A stretch of DNA of 64,000 nucleotides from BOG-1155 sp050012495 (lineage in GTDB: Bacteria; Desulfobacterota; Syntrophorhabdia; Syntrophorhabdales; WCHB1-27): NCBI GenBank assembly GCA_050012495.1, contig JBEKHB010000006.1, positions 31,865 through 95,864 on the forward strand. Reading direction: 5' to 3'. Under the pieces are notes generated by a model. It was not told the DNA's origin. It did not search any database and was given only the letters and a program-made list of their open reading frames with translations. Both the position numbers and the translations under genes were made by a program. Below are positions 25,492 through 33,682 of this stretch, piece after piece (position 1 is the first letter of the stretch; the number at the start of each line of letters is the position of its first letter).

Positions 25492-26781
25492 CTACATCCC
25501 TCCGGATTCGATCCGTATATGCAGACTCTCCCCCTCGATAAAAGGAAGCCTGTCGATCTCCGTCTTTGCCTCGAGCAGGGGCCCTTCGGCCGCCTCGTGG
25601 GTGAGCATCATGACCGGCACGTACTCGTTCTCTTTCCGGCCCTTCTGCGTCACCACCGAAATGCTGATGCCGTGGTCGGCGAGTATGCCCGAAATCCGCG
25701 AAAGCACACCGGGCCTGTCCTCACACTTAAACCTCATATAGAAGGAGGCCACCGTCTCGGCGCTCCTCTTTATCCTTTTTTCCCCGGCCCAGAAACGTAT
25801 GCCCGGCTTGCCGCACCGCCCCTTTTTCCTCGCCGCCATATCGATAATATCGCTCACCACCGCGCTGCCCGTCGGGTCCGCGCCGGCGCCCTTCCCGTAA
25901 TACAGGCTGGGGCCGGCCCGGTCGCCCAGCACGTAGACGGCGTTGTAGACGCCGTTTACCTTGCTCATGAGGTGCGTTGCGGGCAGCATTGCCGGCTCCA
26001 CCCTCGCCTCAATTACCCCGTCTTCCTCTTTTGCGACCGCCAGCAGCTTAATACTATACCCCAGATCCTTCGCAAAGGCGATGTCGACGGGTTCTATCCC
26101 GGAGATGCCGCCTCTTGCTATATCGCCCATGGAAAGGGGGTAGCCGAAGGCGAGACGCGCGAGTATGCAAAGCTTGTGGCCGGCGTCAAGCCCCTCGACG
26201 TCGAGGGTCGGGTCGCTTTCCGCGAAACCGGCCCGCTGCGCGTCCTCGAGGGCGCGGCCGAAAGAGACGCCTTCTTCGCTCATTTTGCTCAGGATGTAGT
26301 TGCTCGTCCCGTTCAAGATGCCGAGGAGATAGTCGATCCGGTTCCCCGCAAGGCCGTCCCGTATCGCCCTTATCACCGGGATACCCCCGCACACGGAAGC
26401 CTCGAAGCCTATCTCGCACCCGGCTTTCGCCGCCAGATCGAAAATCTCGTTGCCTTTTTCGGCCAGCAGGGCCTTATTTGCCGTCACCACCCACTTGCCC
26501 TTTCTCAGGGCGGTCGTGATCAGCTCGTAGGCATACCCCGTGCCCCCTATCAGCTCAACAATGATATCTATTGCAGGATCATCGATAAGCTCTGTTGCGC
26601 TGCGGAAAAAACGGGGGTCGGCCTCCACAATGCCCTTGCGCCGCTCCGCGTCGATTTCCGCGGCCCCGGCCAGGGCTATGTCCAACCCGGTCTTTTGCGC
26701 GATGAGTGAACGGTGTTCCCTGAGTATGCGATACGTGCCCCGGCCTACAGTGCCAAGACCTATGATGCCTACCCGGATCAT
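25492..26781 (-). CDS. hom: Homoserine dehydrogenase
   Basis: NAD(P)H-dependent reduction of aspartate semialdehyde to homoserine. The 429-residue product has the Rossmann GLGTVGRG, the catalytic domain with TANKALLA and GILNGTSNYILSKM, and the conserved EGLDAGHKL...A motif. A C-terminal ACT domain (about 350-429) implies feedback control, typically by threonine. The start ATG 26781 overlaps the alaC stop (TGATG). A longer frame upstream is antisense-like shadow within alaC and is discarded. Confidence 0.96.
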   Translation of the reverse strand: MIRVGIIGLGTVGRGTYRILREHRSLIAQKTGLDIALAGAAEIDAERRKGIVEADPRFFRSATELIDDPAIDIIVELIGGTGYAYELITTALRKGKWVVTANKALLAEKGNEIFDLAAKAGCEIGFEASVCGGIPVIRAIRDGLAGNRIDYLLGILNGTSNYILSKMSEEGVSFGRALEDAQRAGFAESDPTLDVEGLDAGHKLCILARLAFGYPLSMGDIARGGISGIEPVDIAFAKDLGYSIKLLAVAKEEDGVIEARVEPAMLPATHLMSKVNGVYNAVYVLGDRAGPSLYYGKGAGADPTGSAVVSDIIDMAARKKGRCGKPGIRFWAGEKRIKRSAETVASFYMRFKCEDRPGVLSRISGILADHGISISVVTQKGRKENEYVPVMMLTHEAAEGPLLEAKTEIDRLPFIEGESLHIRIESGGM

Positions 26782-27959
26782 CACTTGTTTTCTGCCAGCA
26801 CGCTCCGGATGCCCTTCACAGCCTGCTTGATCCTGTGCTCGTTCTCGATGAGGGCAAACCTGACGTAACCTTCGCCGTACTCGCCAAAACCTATGCCCGG
26901 CGAGCTGGCCACCTTCGCGTCCCGCAGCAGCAGCTTCGAGAACTCCACGGACCCCATGGCCCTGAACTGTTCGGGGATCCGCGCCCAGACGAACATGGTC
27001 CCTTTCGGCGCGGGCACGTGCCACCCGCACCGCGTCAGTCCCCGGCAGAGGGCGTCCCTTCTCTTCCGGTATTCCAGGGTGATCTCCTCCACGCAGGCGC
27101 CCCCTTCGTTGAGCGCGATAATCGCGGCGATCTGTACGGGTTGGAACACGCCGTAATCGAAGTAGCTCTTTAACCTGGTGAGCGCCCCGATCATCCTCTG
27201 GTTCCCAACCGCAAACCCCACTCTCCATCCAGGCATGCTGTAGCTCTTGGAAAGGGAGAAAAACTCGACGCTTATGTCCTTGGCCCCCTTCACCTGAAGG
27301 AGGCTCGGGGCGACATAGCCGTCAAACGTGAGATCCGCGTATGCCAGATCATGGGCAATCATGAGCTTGTGCTCTTTCGCAAACGCGACGATCCGCTCGA
27401 AGAAGTCGATCGTCACCACCTCGGTGGTAGGATTGTTCGGAAAACTGAGGATCAGCATCCTCGGCTGGGGCCAGGTAGTCTTTACGGCAACGGACAACCT
27501 CTCTATAAACCCGTCCAAAGGCAGAAGAGGGATAGTTCTCAGGTCCCCGCCGGCGATAACCACCGAGTAGGTATGAATGGGATATGTCGGGTCCGGGACA
27601 AAGACAACCTCACCCATATGCACCGTGGCGAGCACCAGGTGGCCGATGCCCTCTTTCGCGCCCATGCACACTACGGCCTCTGATTCAGGGTCTATGGAGA
27701 CATCGAACTTCCTGCCGTACCAATCGCAGATCGCCTTCCGCAGCTTGGGGACGCCCCGGGTCACCGAATAGCGGTGGTTGCGCGGGTTCCTGGCGGCCTC
27801 TATCAGCTTCTCGACGATGTGCTTCGGTGTGGGTATATCGGGGTTGCCCATGCCGAGGTCGATGATATCCTCACCTTTTCGCCTTGCCTCGATGAGAAGG
27901 TCCCTCACAATGTTGAACGTATACGGAGGCAGTCTGGAAATACGATAGAACTCTTCCAT
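26781..27959 (-). CDS. alaC: Class I aminotransferase, AlaC-like
   Basis: PLP-dependent aminotransferase of 392 residues, close to glutamate-pyruvate aminotransferase AlaC and to the aminotransferases encoded next to hom in many bacteria. Seen: N-terminal IIDLGMGNPDIPTP, the cofactor motif SFPNNPTT, and the PLP lysine in FFSLSKSYSMPGWRVGF. Substrate could be alanine, aspartate or diaminopimelate; alanine is favoured by similarity. It lies first in the alaC-hom-phosphomutase-pyrG run. There is no Shine-Dalgarno sequence before the ATG, and the -10 box ends 6 bp upstream, so a leaderless message is likely. Confidence 0.85.
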   Translation of the reverse strand: MEEFYRISRLPPYTFNIVRDLLIEARRKGEDIIDLGMGNPDIPTPKHIVEKLIEAARNPRNHRYSVTRGVPKLRKAICDWYGRKFDVSIDPESEAVVCMGAKEGIGHLVLATVHMGEVVFVPDPTYPIHTYSVVIAGGDLRTIPLLPLDGFIERLSVAVKTTWPQPRMLILSFPNNPTTEVVTIDFFERIVAFAKEHKLMIAHDLAYADLTFDGYVAPSLLQVKGAKDISVEFFSLSKSYSMPGWRVGFAVGNQRMIGALTRLKSYFDYGVFQPVQIAAIIALNEGGACVEEITLEYRKRRDALCRGLTRCGWHVPAPKGTMFVWARIPEQFRAMGSVEFSKLLLRDAKVASSPGIGFGEYGEGYVRFALIENEHRIKQAVKGIRSVLAENK

Positions 27960-27965
27960 TCGATG

Positions 27966-27994
27966 AAATTACCATACATCGGCAGCACAATCAA
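27966..27994 (-). promoter_or_regulatory. Promoter of alaC-hom operon
   Basis: Minus strand TTGATT (27994-27989), 17-bp spacer, TAATTT (27971-27966). Six bases (CATCGA) separate the -10 box from the alaC ATG, placing the transcription start at or beside the start codon. Confidence 0.6.
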
Positions 27995-28042
27995 TGGGTT
28001 CTTTTTTGCTGCAAGGTCAATGCATGGTCTCTCCTGTACCCC

Positions 28043-28072
28043 TTGACAACTATACTTGACAGGTTGTATATA
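28043..28072 (+). promoter_or_regulatory. Promoter and putative operator of gntR-type gene
   Basis: TTGACA (28043-28048) and TATATA (28067-28072) with an 18-bp spacer; a second TTGACA at 28056-28061 lies inside the spacer. TATAC (28051-28055) and GTATA (28066-28070) form an inverted repeat across the spacer and -10 box, a plausible autoregulatory site. Confidence 0.5.
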
Positions 28073-28100
28073 TGAGTAGACATATCCTGAAGGGAGGCCC

Positions 28101-28892
28101 GTGAATAGCATCCTGCCCATCTATTACCAGATCAAGCAGACGATCAAGGCATGGATCATCAACCGCGAGTTCAACCCCGGGGGAAAGATCCCCTCGGAGA
28201 ACGAGCTTGCGGAGAGATTCGGGGTGAGCCGCCTCACCGTGCGCCAGGCGACCGGCCAACTGACCCAGGAGGGGTTTCTTGTCGGCAGGCGCGGGGAAGG
28301 CACGTTCGTCACCGACAATGTGGGGCTGATCGAGAGCTACAACTTTGAATTTCGCGGACTGATCGACGATTTCTTCTTTGCCCAGATAGCCGATATCAAG
28401 ACAAAATCGACGTGGATCGAGCGGATGGCAGCGCCGAAGCCGATACGGGAGAAGCTGTGTCTGGACGCGCAGGCGGAAGAGATCGTCCGGATCAAAAGGG
28501 TCCGCGTGCTCCGGGAGACGCTCTTTACGATTTCCACCAATTATCTTCCCTTGGAGATCGGCGAAAAGATCGACGAAAAGGCGCTTTACGAAAAGCCTCT
28601 GCTGCAGATCCTGGAGCAGGATCTGGGCGTCCGGTTTACGGAAGCGGTCCAGACGATTGCCGCTTCTTTCGCCGACCCCGAGACAGCGGCCTATCTGGCC
28701 GTCCCGTCCGGCTCGCCGATCCTTTTTACGGAGCGTATCATGTATGCGAAGGGGCGGAAGCCGGTCGAGGTATTCCATTCTTCCTACCCGGGAGATCTGT
28801 ATAAATTTATCGTCCGGTACAAAAACGTAGTAAGGAGGAACGGGAGCACGTGGGTCCAGCAGGGAAGACCGGGGAAAGAGTTTAAGGAGTGA
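28101..28892 (+). CDS. GntR-family regulator (HutC subfamily)
   Basis: A 263-residue transcription factor. The N-terminal winged helix (residues 5-75) has the family motif IPSENELAERFGVSRLTVRQATGQL, split here at the recognition helix. The C-terminal UTRA-type ligand domain (about 95-235) has VPSGSPILFTERI. The GTG start at 28101 follows AGGGAGG by 3 bp. It lies 75 bp upstream of the aconitase gene in the same direction, so control of acn-icd and itself is likely. The effector could be a citrate-cycle metabolite, but this is a guess. Confidence 0.88.
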   Translation: MNSILPIYYQIKQTIKAWIINREFNPGGKIPSENELAERFGVSRLTVRQATGQLTQEGFLVGRRGEGTFVTDNVGLIESYNFEFRGLIDDFFFAQIADIKTKSTWIERMAAPKPIREKLCLDAQAEEIVRIKRVRVLRETLFTISTNYLPLEIGEKIDEKALYEKPLLQILEQDLGVRFTEAVQTIAASFADPETAAYLAVPSGSPILFTERIMYAKGRKPVEVFHSSYPGDLYKFIVRYKNVVRRNGSTWVQQGRPGKEFKE

Positions 28893-28902
28893 GGAAAGAA
28901 TA

Positions 28903-28930
28903 CGTCTTATAAGTCTTATTGGACCTATTC
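28903..28930. repeat. Short repeat shared with 42097-42124
   Basis: A 28-nt sequence (core TATAAGTC and GGACCTATTC) matches the second site at 23 of 28 positions. GTCTTATAAG/CTTATTGGAC parts are semi-palindromic. It lies between the gntR-type gene and the aconitase gene. Confidence 0.5.
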
Positions 28931-28967
28931 TTCTTAGAAAAAAGGCAAAAAAGACAGGAGACGCCGC

Positions 28968-30947
28968 ATGGGAAACAACATCGTCGAGAAGGTGCTGCAG
29001 GCGCACCTGAAAGAAGGCGCTTACATGCCGGGAGAGACGATCGGCATCCGCATCGATCAGACCCTCACGCAGGACGCCACCGGCACGATGGCCTTTCTCC
29101 AGTTCGAGGCCCTGGGCCTCGGCCGGGTCAAGACCGACCTCTCGGTCAGCTACGTGGACCACAATACGCTCCAGGTCGGCTTTGAAAACAACGACGACCA
29201 CCTTTATCTCCAGAGCGTGGCCGCCAGGTTCGGCGTCGTCTATTCGAGGGCGGGAAACGGCATCTGTCACCAGGTCCATCTGGAGCGCTTCGGCAAGCCG
29301 GGGACCACGCTTTTAGGCGCCGACAGCCACACGACCACGGGCGGGGCCTTGAGCCAGATCGCCATCGGCGCGGGCGGCCTCGACGTCGCAATCGCCATGG
29401 GAGGCGGCCCCTTCTTCCTGACCTGTCCCAGGGTCTATCTGGTGAACCTCTCGGGCAGGCTTTCGGAATGGGTCACGGCGAAGGACGTGGTGCTCCGCGT
29501 ACTCTCCCTCCTTACCACAACGGGCAACGTGGGCGTGGTGCTCGAATATGGGGGCGAGGGCGTAGCTTCCTTGAGCGTGCCGGAGCGCGCCACCATCGCG
29601 AACATGGGGGCGGAGACGGGGGTCACCACGTCCGTCTTCCCCGCAGACGCGGTCACGCGCAGGTTCCTGAAGGCTCAAGGGAGAGAGGAGGATTGGCAGC
29701 CGCTCATCGCGGATGCGGATGCGATTTACGACCGCGTCATCGATCTCGATCTCGGGCGCCTGGAGCCCTCGGTCAGCCTGCCCCACAGCCCCGGCAACGT
29801 GAGGAAGCTCTCGGAGATGGGCGCCATGCCTGTGGATCAGGTGTGCATCGGCTCGTGCACCAATTCTTCTTACCGCGACATGATGACGGTCGCGGCGATC
29901 CTTAAAGGACGGCGGGTCCACCCCTACGTCAGCCTAGGCATCGCGCCCGGCTCCCGGCAAATCCTCCAGATGCTCGTGGAAAACGGGGCGCTCCACGACC
30001 TGATCGCGGCCGGCGGCCGTGTGATGGAAAGCGCGTGCGGCTTCTGCATCGGGAATCATTTCTCCCCCCGGAGCGGCGGGGTATCGGTCAGGACGTCAAA
30101 CCGTAATTTCGAGGGACGCTCCGGCACGAAAGACGCGAAGGTATACCTCGCCAGCCCTGAAGCCGCCGCGGTCGCCGCGATAGCCGGCGTCCTGGCCGAC
30201 CCGGCTGCGTCCGGCATGGCCTACCCGCGGATCGATGAACCCGATGCCTACTCCGTCGATGACGCCATGTTTATCTTCCCTACCCCCGAAATGGCACAGA
30301 CGCGCGTTATCCGGGGTCCGAACATCGGCGAGCCGCCGCGGAACGAAGGCATGGCGGTCGACCTCGACGGCGGTGTAGCGATCAAGGTCGGCGACCGCAT
30401 CACCACGGACCACATCATGCCCGCAGGCGCCCGGCTGAAGTACCGGTCGAACATCCCCAAATACGCCCACTACGTCTTCGAGCACGTGGACCCGCACTTT
30501 GCGCACACCTGCCTGGAGAACAAGGCGAAGGGCATCGGGAACATCATCGTGGCGGGCGTATCCTACGGACAGGGCTCGAGCCGGGAACATGCCGCGCTTT
30601 GCCCCATGTACCTGGGCGTCAAAGCGGTCATCGCCAAATCTTTCGAGCGCATCCATGCTGCAAACCTGATCAACTTCGGGATACTCCCCCTCGTGTTCAA
30701 AGACGGCGACGATTACGGCCGGATAGAGAAGGGAGACCGCATCACCGGGAGGAGCTGGCGGAACGCGCTCACGGCGGGTCAGCCGCTCTTCGTAGTGAAC
30801 GGGCGCACCGGCGAGGAGATCGCATGCGTCTGCCCGCTCTCCGAAACCCAGGGCGCCATAATCACCGCGGGCGGCCTCCTCAACTACCTCACCTCTCAGA
30901 CGGGAAGCATAACCGGAGAAGGAGCGAGCACCCATGGCCAGGATTAA
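28968..30947 (+). CDS. Aconitate hydratase
   Basis: Isomerises citrate to isocitrate with a [4Fe-4S] cluster. The 659-residue product is of the shorter, archaeal/anaerobe-type aconitase. Cluster-ligand cysteines lie in CIGSCTNSS (about residues 293-301) and SACGFCIGN (about 354-362). The small swivelling domain has YGQGSSREHAA. AGGAG lies 8 bp upstream of the ATG. It overlaps icd by 14 bp, so the two steps from citrate to 2-oxoglutarate are cotranslated. Confidence 0.94.
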   Translation: MGNNIVEKVLQAHLKEGAYMPGETIGIRIDQTLTQDATGTMAFLQFEALGLGRVKTDLSVSYVDHNTLQVGFENNDDHLYLQSVAARFGVVYSRAGNGICHQVHLERFGKPGTTLLGADSHTTTGGALSQIAIGAGGLDVAIAMGGGPFFLTCPRVYLVNLSGRLSEWVTAKDVVLRVLSLLTTTGNVGVVLEYGGEGVASLSVPERATIANMGAETGVTTSVFPADAVTRRFLKAQGREEDWQPLIADADAIYDRVIDLDLGRLEPSVSLPHSPGNVRKLSEMGAMPVDQVCIGSCTNSSYRDMMTVAAILKGRRVHPYVSLGIAPGSRQILQMLVENGALHDLIAAGGRVMESACGFCIGNHFSPRSGGVSVRTSNRNFEGRSGTKDAKVYLASPEAAAVAAIAGVLADPAASGMAYPRIDEPDAYSVDDAMFIFPTPEMAQTRVIRGPNIGEPPRNEGMAVDLDGGVAIKVGDRITTDHIMPAGARLKYRSNIPKYAHYVFEHVDPHFAHTCLENKAKGIGNIIVAGVSYGQGSSREHAALCPMYLGVKAVIAKSFERIHAANLINFGILPLVFKDGDDYGRIEKGDRITGRSWRNALTAGQPLFVVNGRTGEEIACVCPLSETQGAIITAGGLLNYLTSQTGSITGEGASTHGQD

Positions 30948-32133
30948 CGTAAGGACGCCCCTTGTCGAGATGGACGGCGATGAGATGACCCGGGTCATCT
31001 GGGCGATGATCAAAGAGAAGCTGATCCTCCCCTTTCTCGATATCGACCTCAAGTACTACGATCTGGGTTTAAGGAGCCGGGACGAGACAAACGACGCGGT
31101 CACGATGGACGCGGCGAACGCCGTCAAGGCGTACGGCGTGGGCGTGAAATGCGCCACCATCACGCCGGACGCCGGACGGGTAGACGAATACGGGCTCAAG
31201 AAGGCCTGGCCGTCGCCGAACGGGACGATCCGGTCGGCCCTCGACGGCACGGTCTTCCGCAAGCCCATCATGGTCGGGAACATCTCGCCCGCGGTCCGCA
31301 GCTGGAAAAAGCCTATCATCATCGGACGCCACGCCTACGGCGACATCTACGCGGGCGTGGAGATGAACATAGACCGGCCCGGAAAGGTAGAGCTGGTCTA
31401 CACCACGCCGGACGGGCAGGAGAGCCGCCTGCTTGTGCACGAGTTCAAAGACGCCGGCGTGGTCATGGCCATCCACAACTTAGAGCGGTCGATCCGCTCC
31501 TTCGCCATCTCGTGCATCACCTACGCAATCGATGAGCGCGTGGCGCTCTGGTTTTCGATGAAAGACACGATCAGCAAGAAGTACCACGGGTATTTCAAGG
31601 AGGTCTTCGGCCGGGAAGTCGCAACGGCCAAGGCCGACCTCGACAAAGCCGGCATCGCCTACCGCTATCTGCTCATCGACGACGCGGCGGCGCAAATGAT
31701 GAAGCAGGAAGGGGGCATCCTCTGGGCCGTGAGCAACTATGACGGCGACATATTCTCCGACGTGATCGCGGCCGGGTTCGGCAGCCTCGGCATGATGACC
31801 TCGGTCCTCGTCTCCCCGGACGGGTTGTACGAGTTCGAGGCCGCCCATGGCACGGTGCGGCGCCACTATTACGAGCACCTCAAGGGAAACCCTACCAGCA
31901 CGAACCCGGTGGCGTCCATCTTTGCCTGGACCGGGGCCCTGAAGAAGCGCGGCGAGCTCGACGGGTCGGACGAGGTACGCGCCTTCGGGGAAAAAGTGGA
32001 AAAGGCGGTCATCGGCTGCATCGAGGCAGGCATCGTCACCAGGGACCTCGTGCCCCTGATGGACCCGAAGCCGGAGCGCTTTTACGACACGGCCGCCTTC
32101 ATCGACGCCGTGGCGGCGAGCATAGTGGTGTAA
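30934..32133 (+). CDS. icd: NADP-dependent isocitrate dehydrogenase, eukaryote-like dimeric type
   Basis: Oxidatively decarboxylates isocitrate to 2-oxoglutarate. The 399-residue product begins with PLVEMDGDEMTRVIW and contains CATITPD, WPSPNGTI, KPIIIGRHAYGDIY and the cofactor-site HGTVRRHY with STNPVASIFAW. This is the subgroup II dimeric enzyme also found in eukaryotes and in some bacteria, not the E. coli-type Icd. Together with aconitase it supplies 2-oxoglutarate for glutamate and proline synthesis. A terminator follows. Confidence 0.94.
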   Translation: MARINVRTPLVEMDGDEMTRVIWAMIKEKLILPFLDIDLKYYDLGLRSRDETNDAVTMDAANAVKAYGVGVKCATITPDAGRVDEYGLKKAWPSPNGTIRSALDGTVFRKPIMVGNISPAVRSWKKPIIIGRHAYGDIYAGVEMNIDRPGKVELVYTTPDGQESRLLVHEFKDAGVVMAIHNLERSIRSFAISCITYAIDERVALWFSMKDTISKKYHGYFKEVFGREVATAKADLDKAGIAYRYLLIDDAAAQMMKQEGGILWAVSNYDGDIFSDVIAAGFGSLGMMTSVLVSPDGLYEFEAAHGTVRRHYYEHLKGNPTSTNPVASIFAWTGALKKRGELDGSDEVRAFGEKVEKAVIGCIEAGIVTRDLVPLMDPKPERFYDTAAFIDAVAASIVV

Positions 32134-32164
32134 CCTGTGGCCTACCATATGCATGTGAGAACAC

Positions 32165-32191
32165 CGTCGCTCGGCGGGGGCGAGGCGATTT
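32165..32191 (+). terminator. Rho-independent terminator of acn-icd
   Basis: TCGC-TCG (32165-32171) pairs with CGA-g-GCGA (32179-32186, one bulge), loop of seven mostly G residues, followed by TTTTT (32187-32191). It lies 32 bp after the icd stop. Confidence 0.55.
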
Positions 32192-32446
32192 TTGATTACG
32201 ATTGATTCTTAGATGGCAGCTCCAGAAATTCAGTTGACATCGATACATCTCTATGCCGGTATGGGACAATGTGCGTAAACGTAAACAAAGAGGGGTGGGA
32301 AGGCTGCAGTGGGGTACTCTGTTCTCCAGATGTTCGTTCACGTACCGATCGTCTTTTTCCTCTGTTGGCTCTTCGCTCAGTATATACCGTTCGTTTCCCC
32401 TGTGAAGTGACGGTAAGGATGGTTAATTTACGATTGTGATTAAGAA
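32192..32446. other. Intergenic sequence with no recognised gene
   Basis: About 250 bp without a credible coding frame. It contains AT-rich patches and TTGACA at about 32233 without a matched -10 box. It marks the beginning of the accessory stretch. Confidence 0.4.
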
Positions 32447-32481
32447 AATGAGGGCATTGCCATTATGGCGGTGCCCTCATT
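32447..32481 (-). terminator. Strong hairpin terminator for the 33086-32552 gene pair
   Basis: AATGAGGGCA (32447-32456) pairs perfectly with TGCCCTCATT (32472-32481), with an inner GCCA-TTA-TGGC hairpin. On the minus strand it is followed by TTTCTT, fitting termination of the leftward small-gene pair that ends at 32552. Confidence 0.65.
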
Positions 32482-32551
32482 GAGCGTGAGAAGCAAAATA
32501 CGGATGATAAAAAATCGACAGGGGAGATACGTGGCTATATTGGAGGGGGGA

Positions 32552-32818
32552 TTATGGGGTCACCCTGCTGATTAGTCGCATATGGGGCCTGATGCCCTGC
32601 AACCCGTCTTGATAACCCCGGCCCCGCCCGGCCTTGGTCTCGTCCCGGTCGTAGACCATACCAAGCCATTCCTCATGCTCCTGGAGGGTACCGAAGTGCG
32701 GCCCGTGATAGAATCGACGAAGACCCCTTAGGTACCCCTCGTAATAACCCCGCCGGTCAGACAGGCCACACATGGTCTCAGCCTGTGCTATCCTTGATTT
32801 GAATTCTTGCTCAGTCAT
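32552..32818 (-). CDS. Hypothetical small protein (88 aa)
   Basis: An 88-residue soluble, aromatic- and Gly/Arg-rich protein (RRGYYEGYLRGLRRFYHG; YQDGLQG). It overlaps the upstream 91-residue gene by 8 bp and is followed by a terminator hairpin, which supports a real two-gene unit. The sequence is not recognised. The style is reminiscent of small phage or plasmid accessory proteins, but nothing specific is seen. Confidence 0.5.
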   Translation of the reverse strand: MTEQEFKSRIAQAETMCGLSDRRGYYEGYLRGLRRFYHGPHFGTLQEHEEWLGMVYDRDETKAGRGRGYQDGLQGIRPHMRLISRVTP

Positions 32819-33086
32819 GAGTCACTTGCTCTATCCCCGCTTCGCTCTCCAACAGCCCCAGCGTTTCGCGTGCTTTCTCGGGGTCAGTGGTCAGGATTAT
32901 TGCACCGAGGGTTTCACGAAGTATGCGGAAGATTAAGCCGCTGAGGACACGGCCGTTCGTATAACAAAGCACCCCGACACCGTGAGGGGTCAAGGGGCAA
33001 TTCGTCATCCAGGTAAGGCTTGAGCGCCGCCCGATCCCGGCCGCCTTGCTTGCTTCCGAATCCGGCACAACGAGACGAGTCTTCAT
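32811..33086 (-). CDS. Hypothetical small protein (91 aa)
   Basis: A 91-residue soluble protein, preceded by GGAGGTG 6-7 bp before the ATG and by a good promoter. It overlaps the next gene by 8 bp (ATGACTCA). No domain is recognised; the C-terminal half looks helical (DPEKARETLGLLESEAG). It probably forms a two-gene operon with the 88-residue gene. Confidence 0.5.
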   Translation of the reverse strand: MKTRLVVPDSEASKAAGIGRRSSLTWMTNCPLTPHGVGVLCYTNGRVLSGLIFRILRETLGAIILTTDPEKARETLGLLESEAGIEQVTHD

Positions 33087-33159
33087 ACCACACCTCCGGC
33101 TGAGCCTCGATAGAAGTACCCGGGACCCATCGCTTTCCGTCTCTTCAGACCCCTTTCAT

Positions 33160-33188
33160 ATGTTATACTATGTATCATCACGTGTCAA
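33160..33188 (-). promoter_or_regulatory. Promoter of the small-gene pair
   Basis: Minus strand TTGACA (33188-33183), then TAACAT (33165-33160) at 17 bp or TATAAC (33167-33162) at 15 bp. It faces the 91-residue gene about 75 bp away. Confidence 0.5.
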
Positions 33189-33275
33189 GAAAAAACACGC
33201 GGGTGTTGAAAAAAATCCCTCCGGCTTTCTATGTGGTATTCTTCACTCGCCCAAGAAGCCCACACGCGAGGAGCA

Positions 33276-33549
33276 GCAGGTGTTAAAAGTGCGTAGAGCT
33301 GAAACAGCGTTTCTCCCACCCGTCTCTCACCAAGTGGCAAGGAAAACACTCAAGGAGGGGCCGGCCGGAGAGAGGGCAAGCCCAAGGGCCTCTTTCCAAC
33401 CGCAGACACTGGAACTGGAGCTTACCCGCAAAGGGGGCGGTACGGTCTATGCTGAGGTGAAGGTAAGTTTTCTACACGATCAAAGAGGCAGCGTCGCCCA
33501 AATCAGAATAGTGAGGCATGTGAGATTTGGCCGAGACAAAGTTCTGTAA
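33276..33549 (+). pseudogene. Decayed PAS-domain remnant
   Basis: The last ~90 codons of an open frame read like the C-terminal half of a PAS/PAC domain from a sensor kinase: HQVARKTLKE..., then LELELTRKGGGTVYAEVKVSF, LHDQRGSVAQIRIVRHV. The family pattern is LELELxRKDGSTVWxEVKxSFLRDExG. Nothing resembling the upstream half of PAS or a kinase domain follows; the frame stops soon after. It is best read as a relic of a larger gene. Confidence 0.45.
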
Positions 33550-33682
33550 TTTCGCTGCATTGAATTGGGTTCACTGACATATTTTTCAGAAAGTTCTTCG
33601 AAATCGATTTTGGGCAACAGGCTGTCAATGGCTGACCCCTCCTATTCATGCAAGGGACGAGCCGCCGCGCGGTCGGGAGCAC

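Noticed and set aside
25519..26709. 396-codon plus-strand frame opposite hom
   Set aside because: Antisense shadow of homoserine dehydrogenase.
28050..29279. 409-codon minus-strand frame opposite the gntR-type gene and aconitase start
   Set aside because: Spans two recognisable plus-strand genes and their promoter; no motif.
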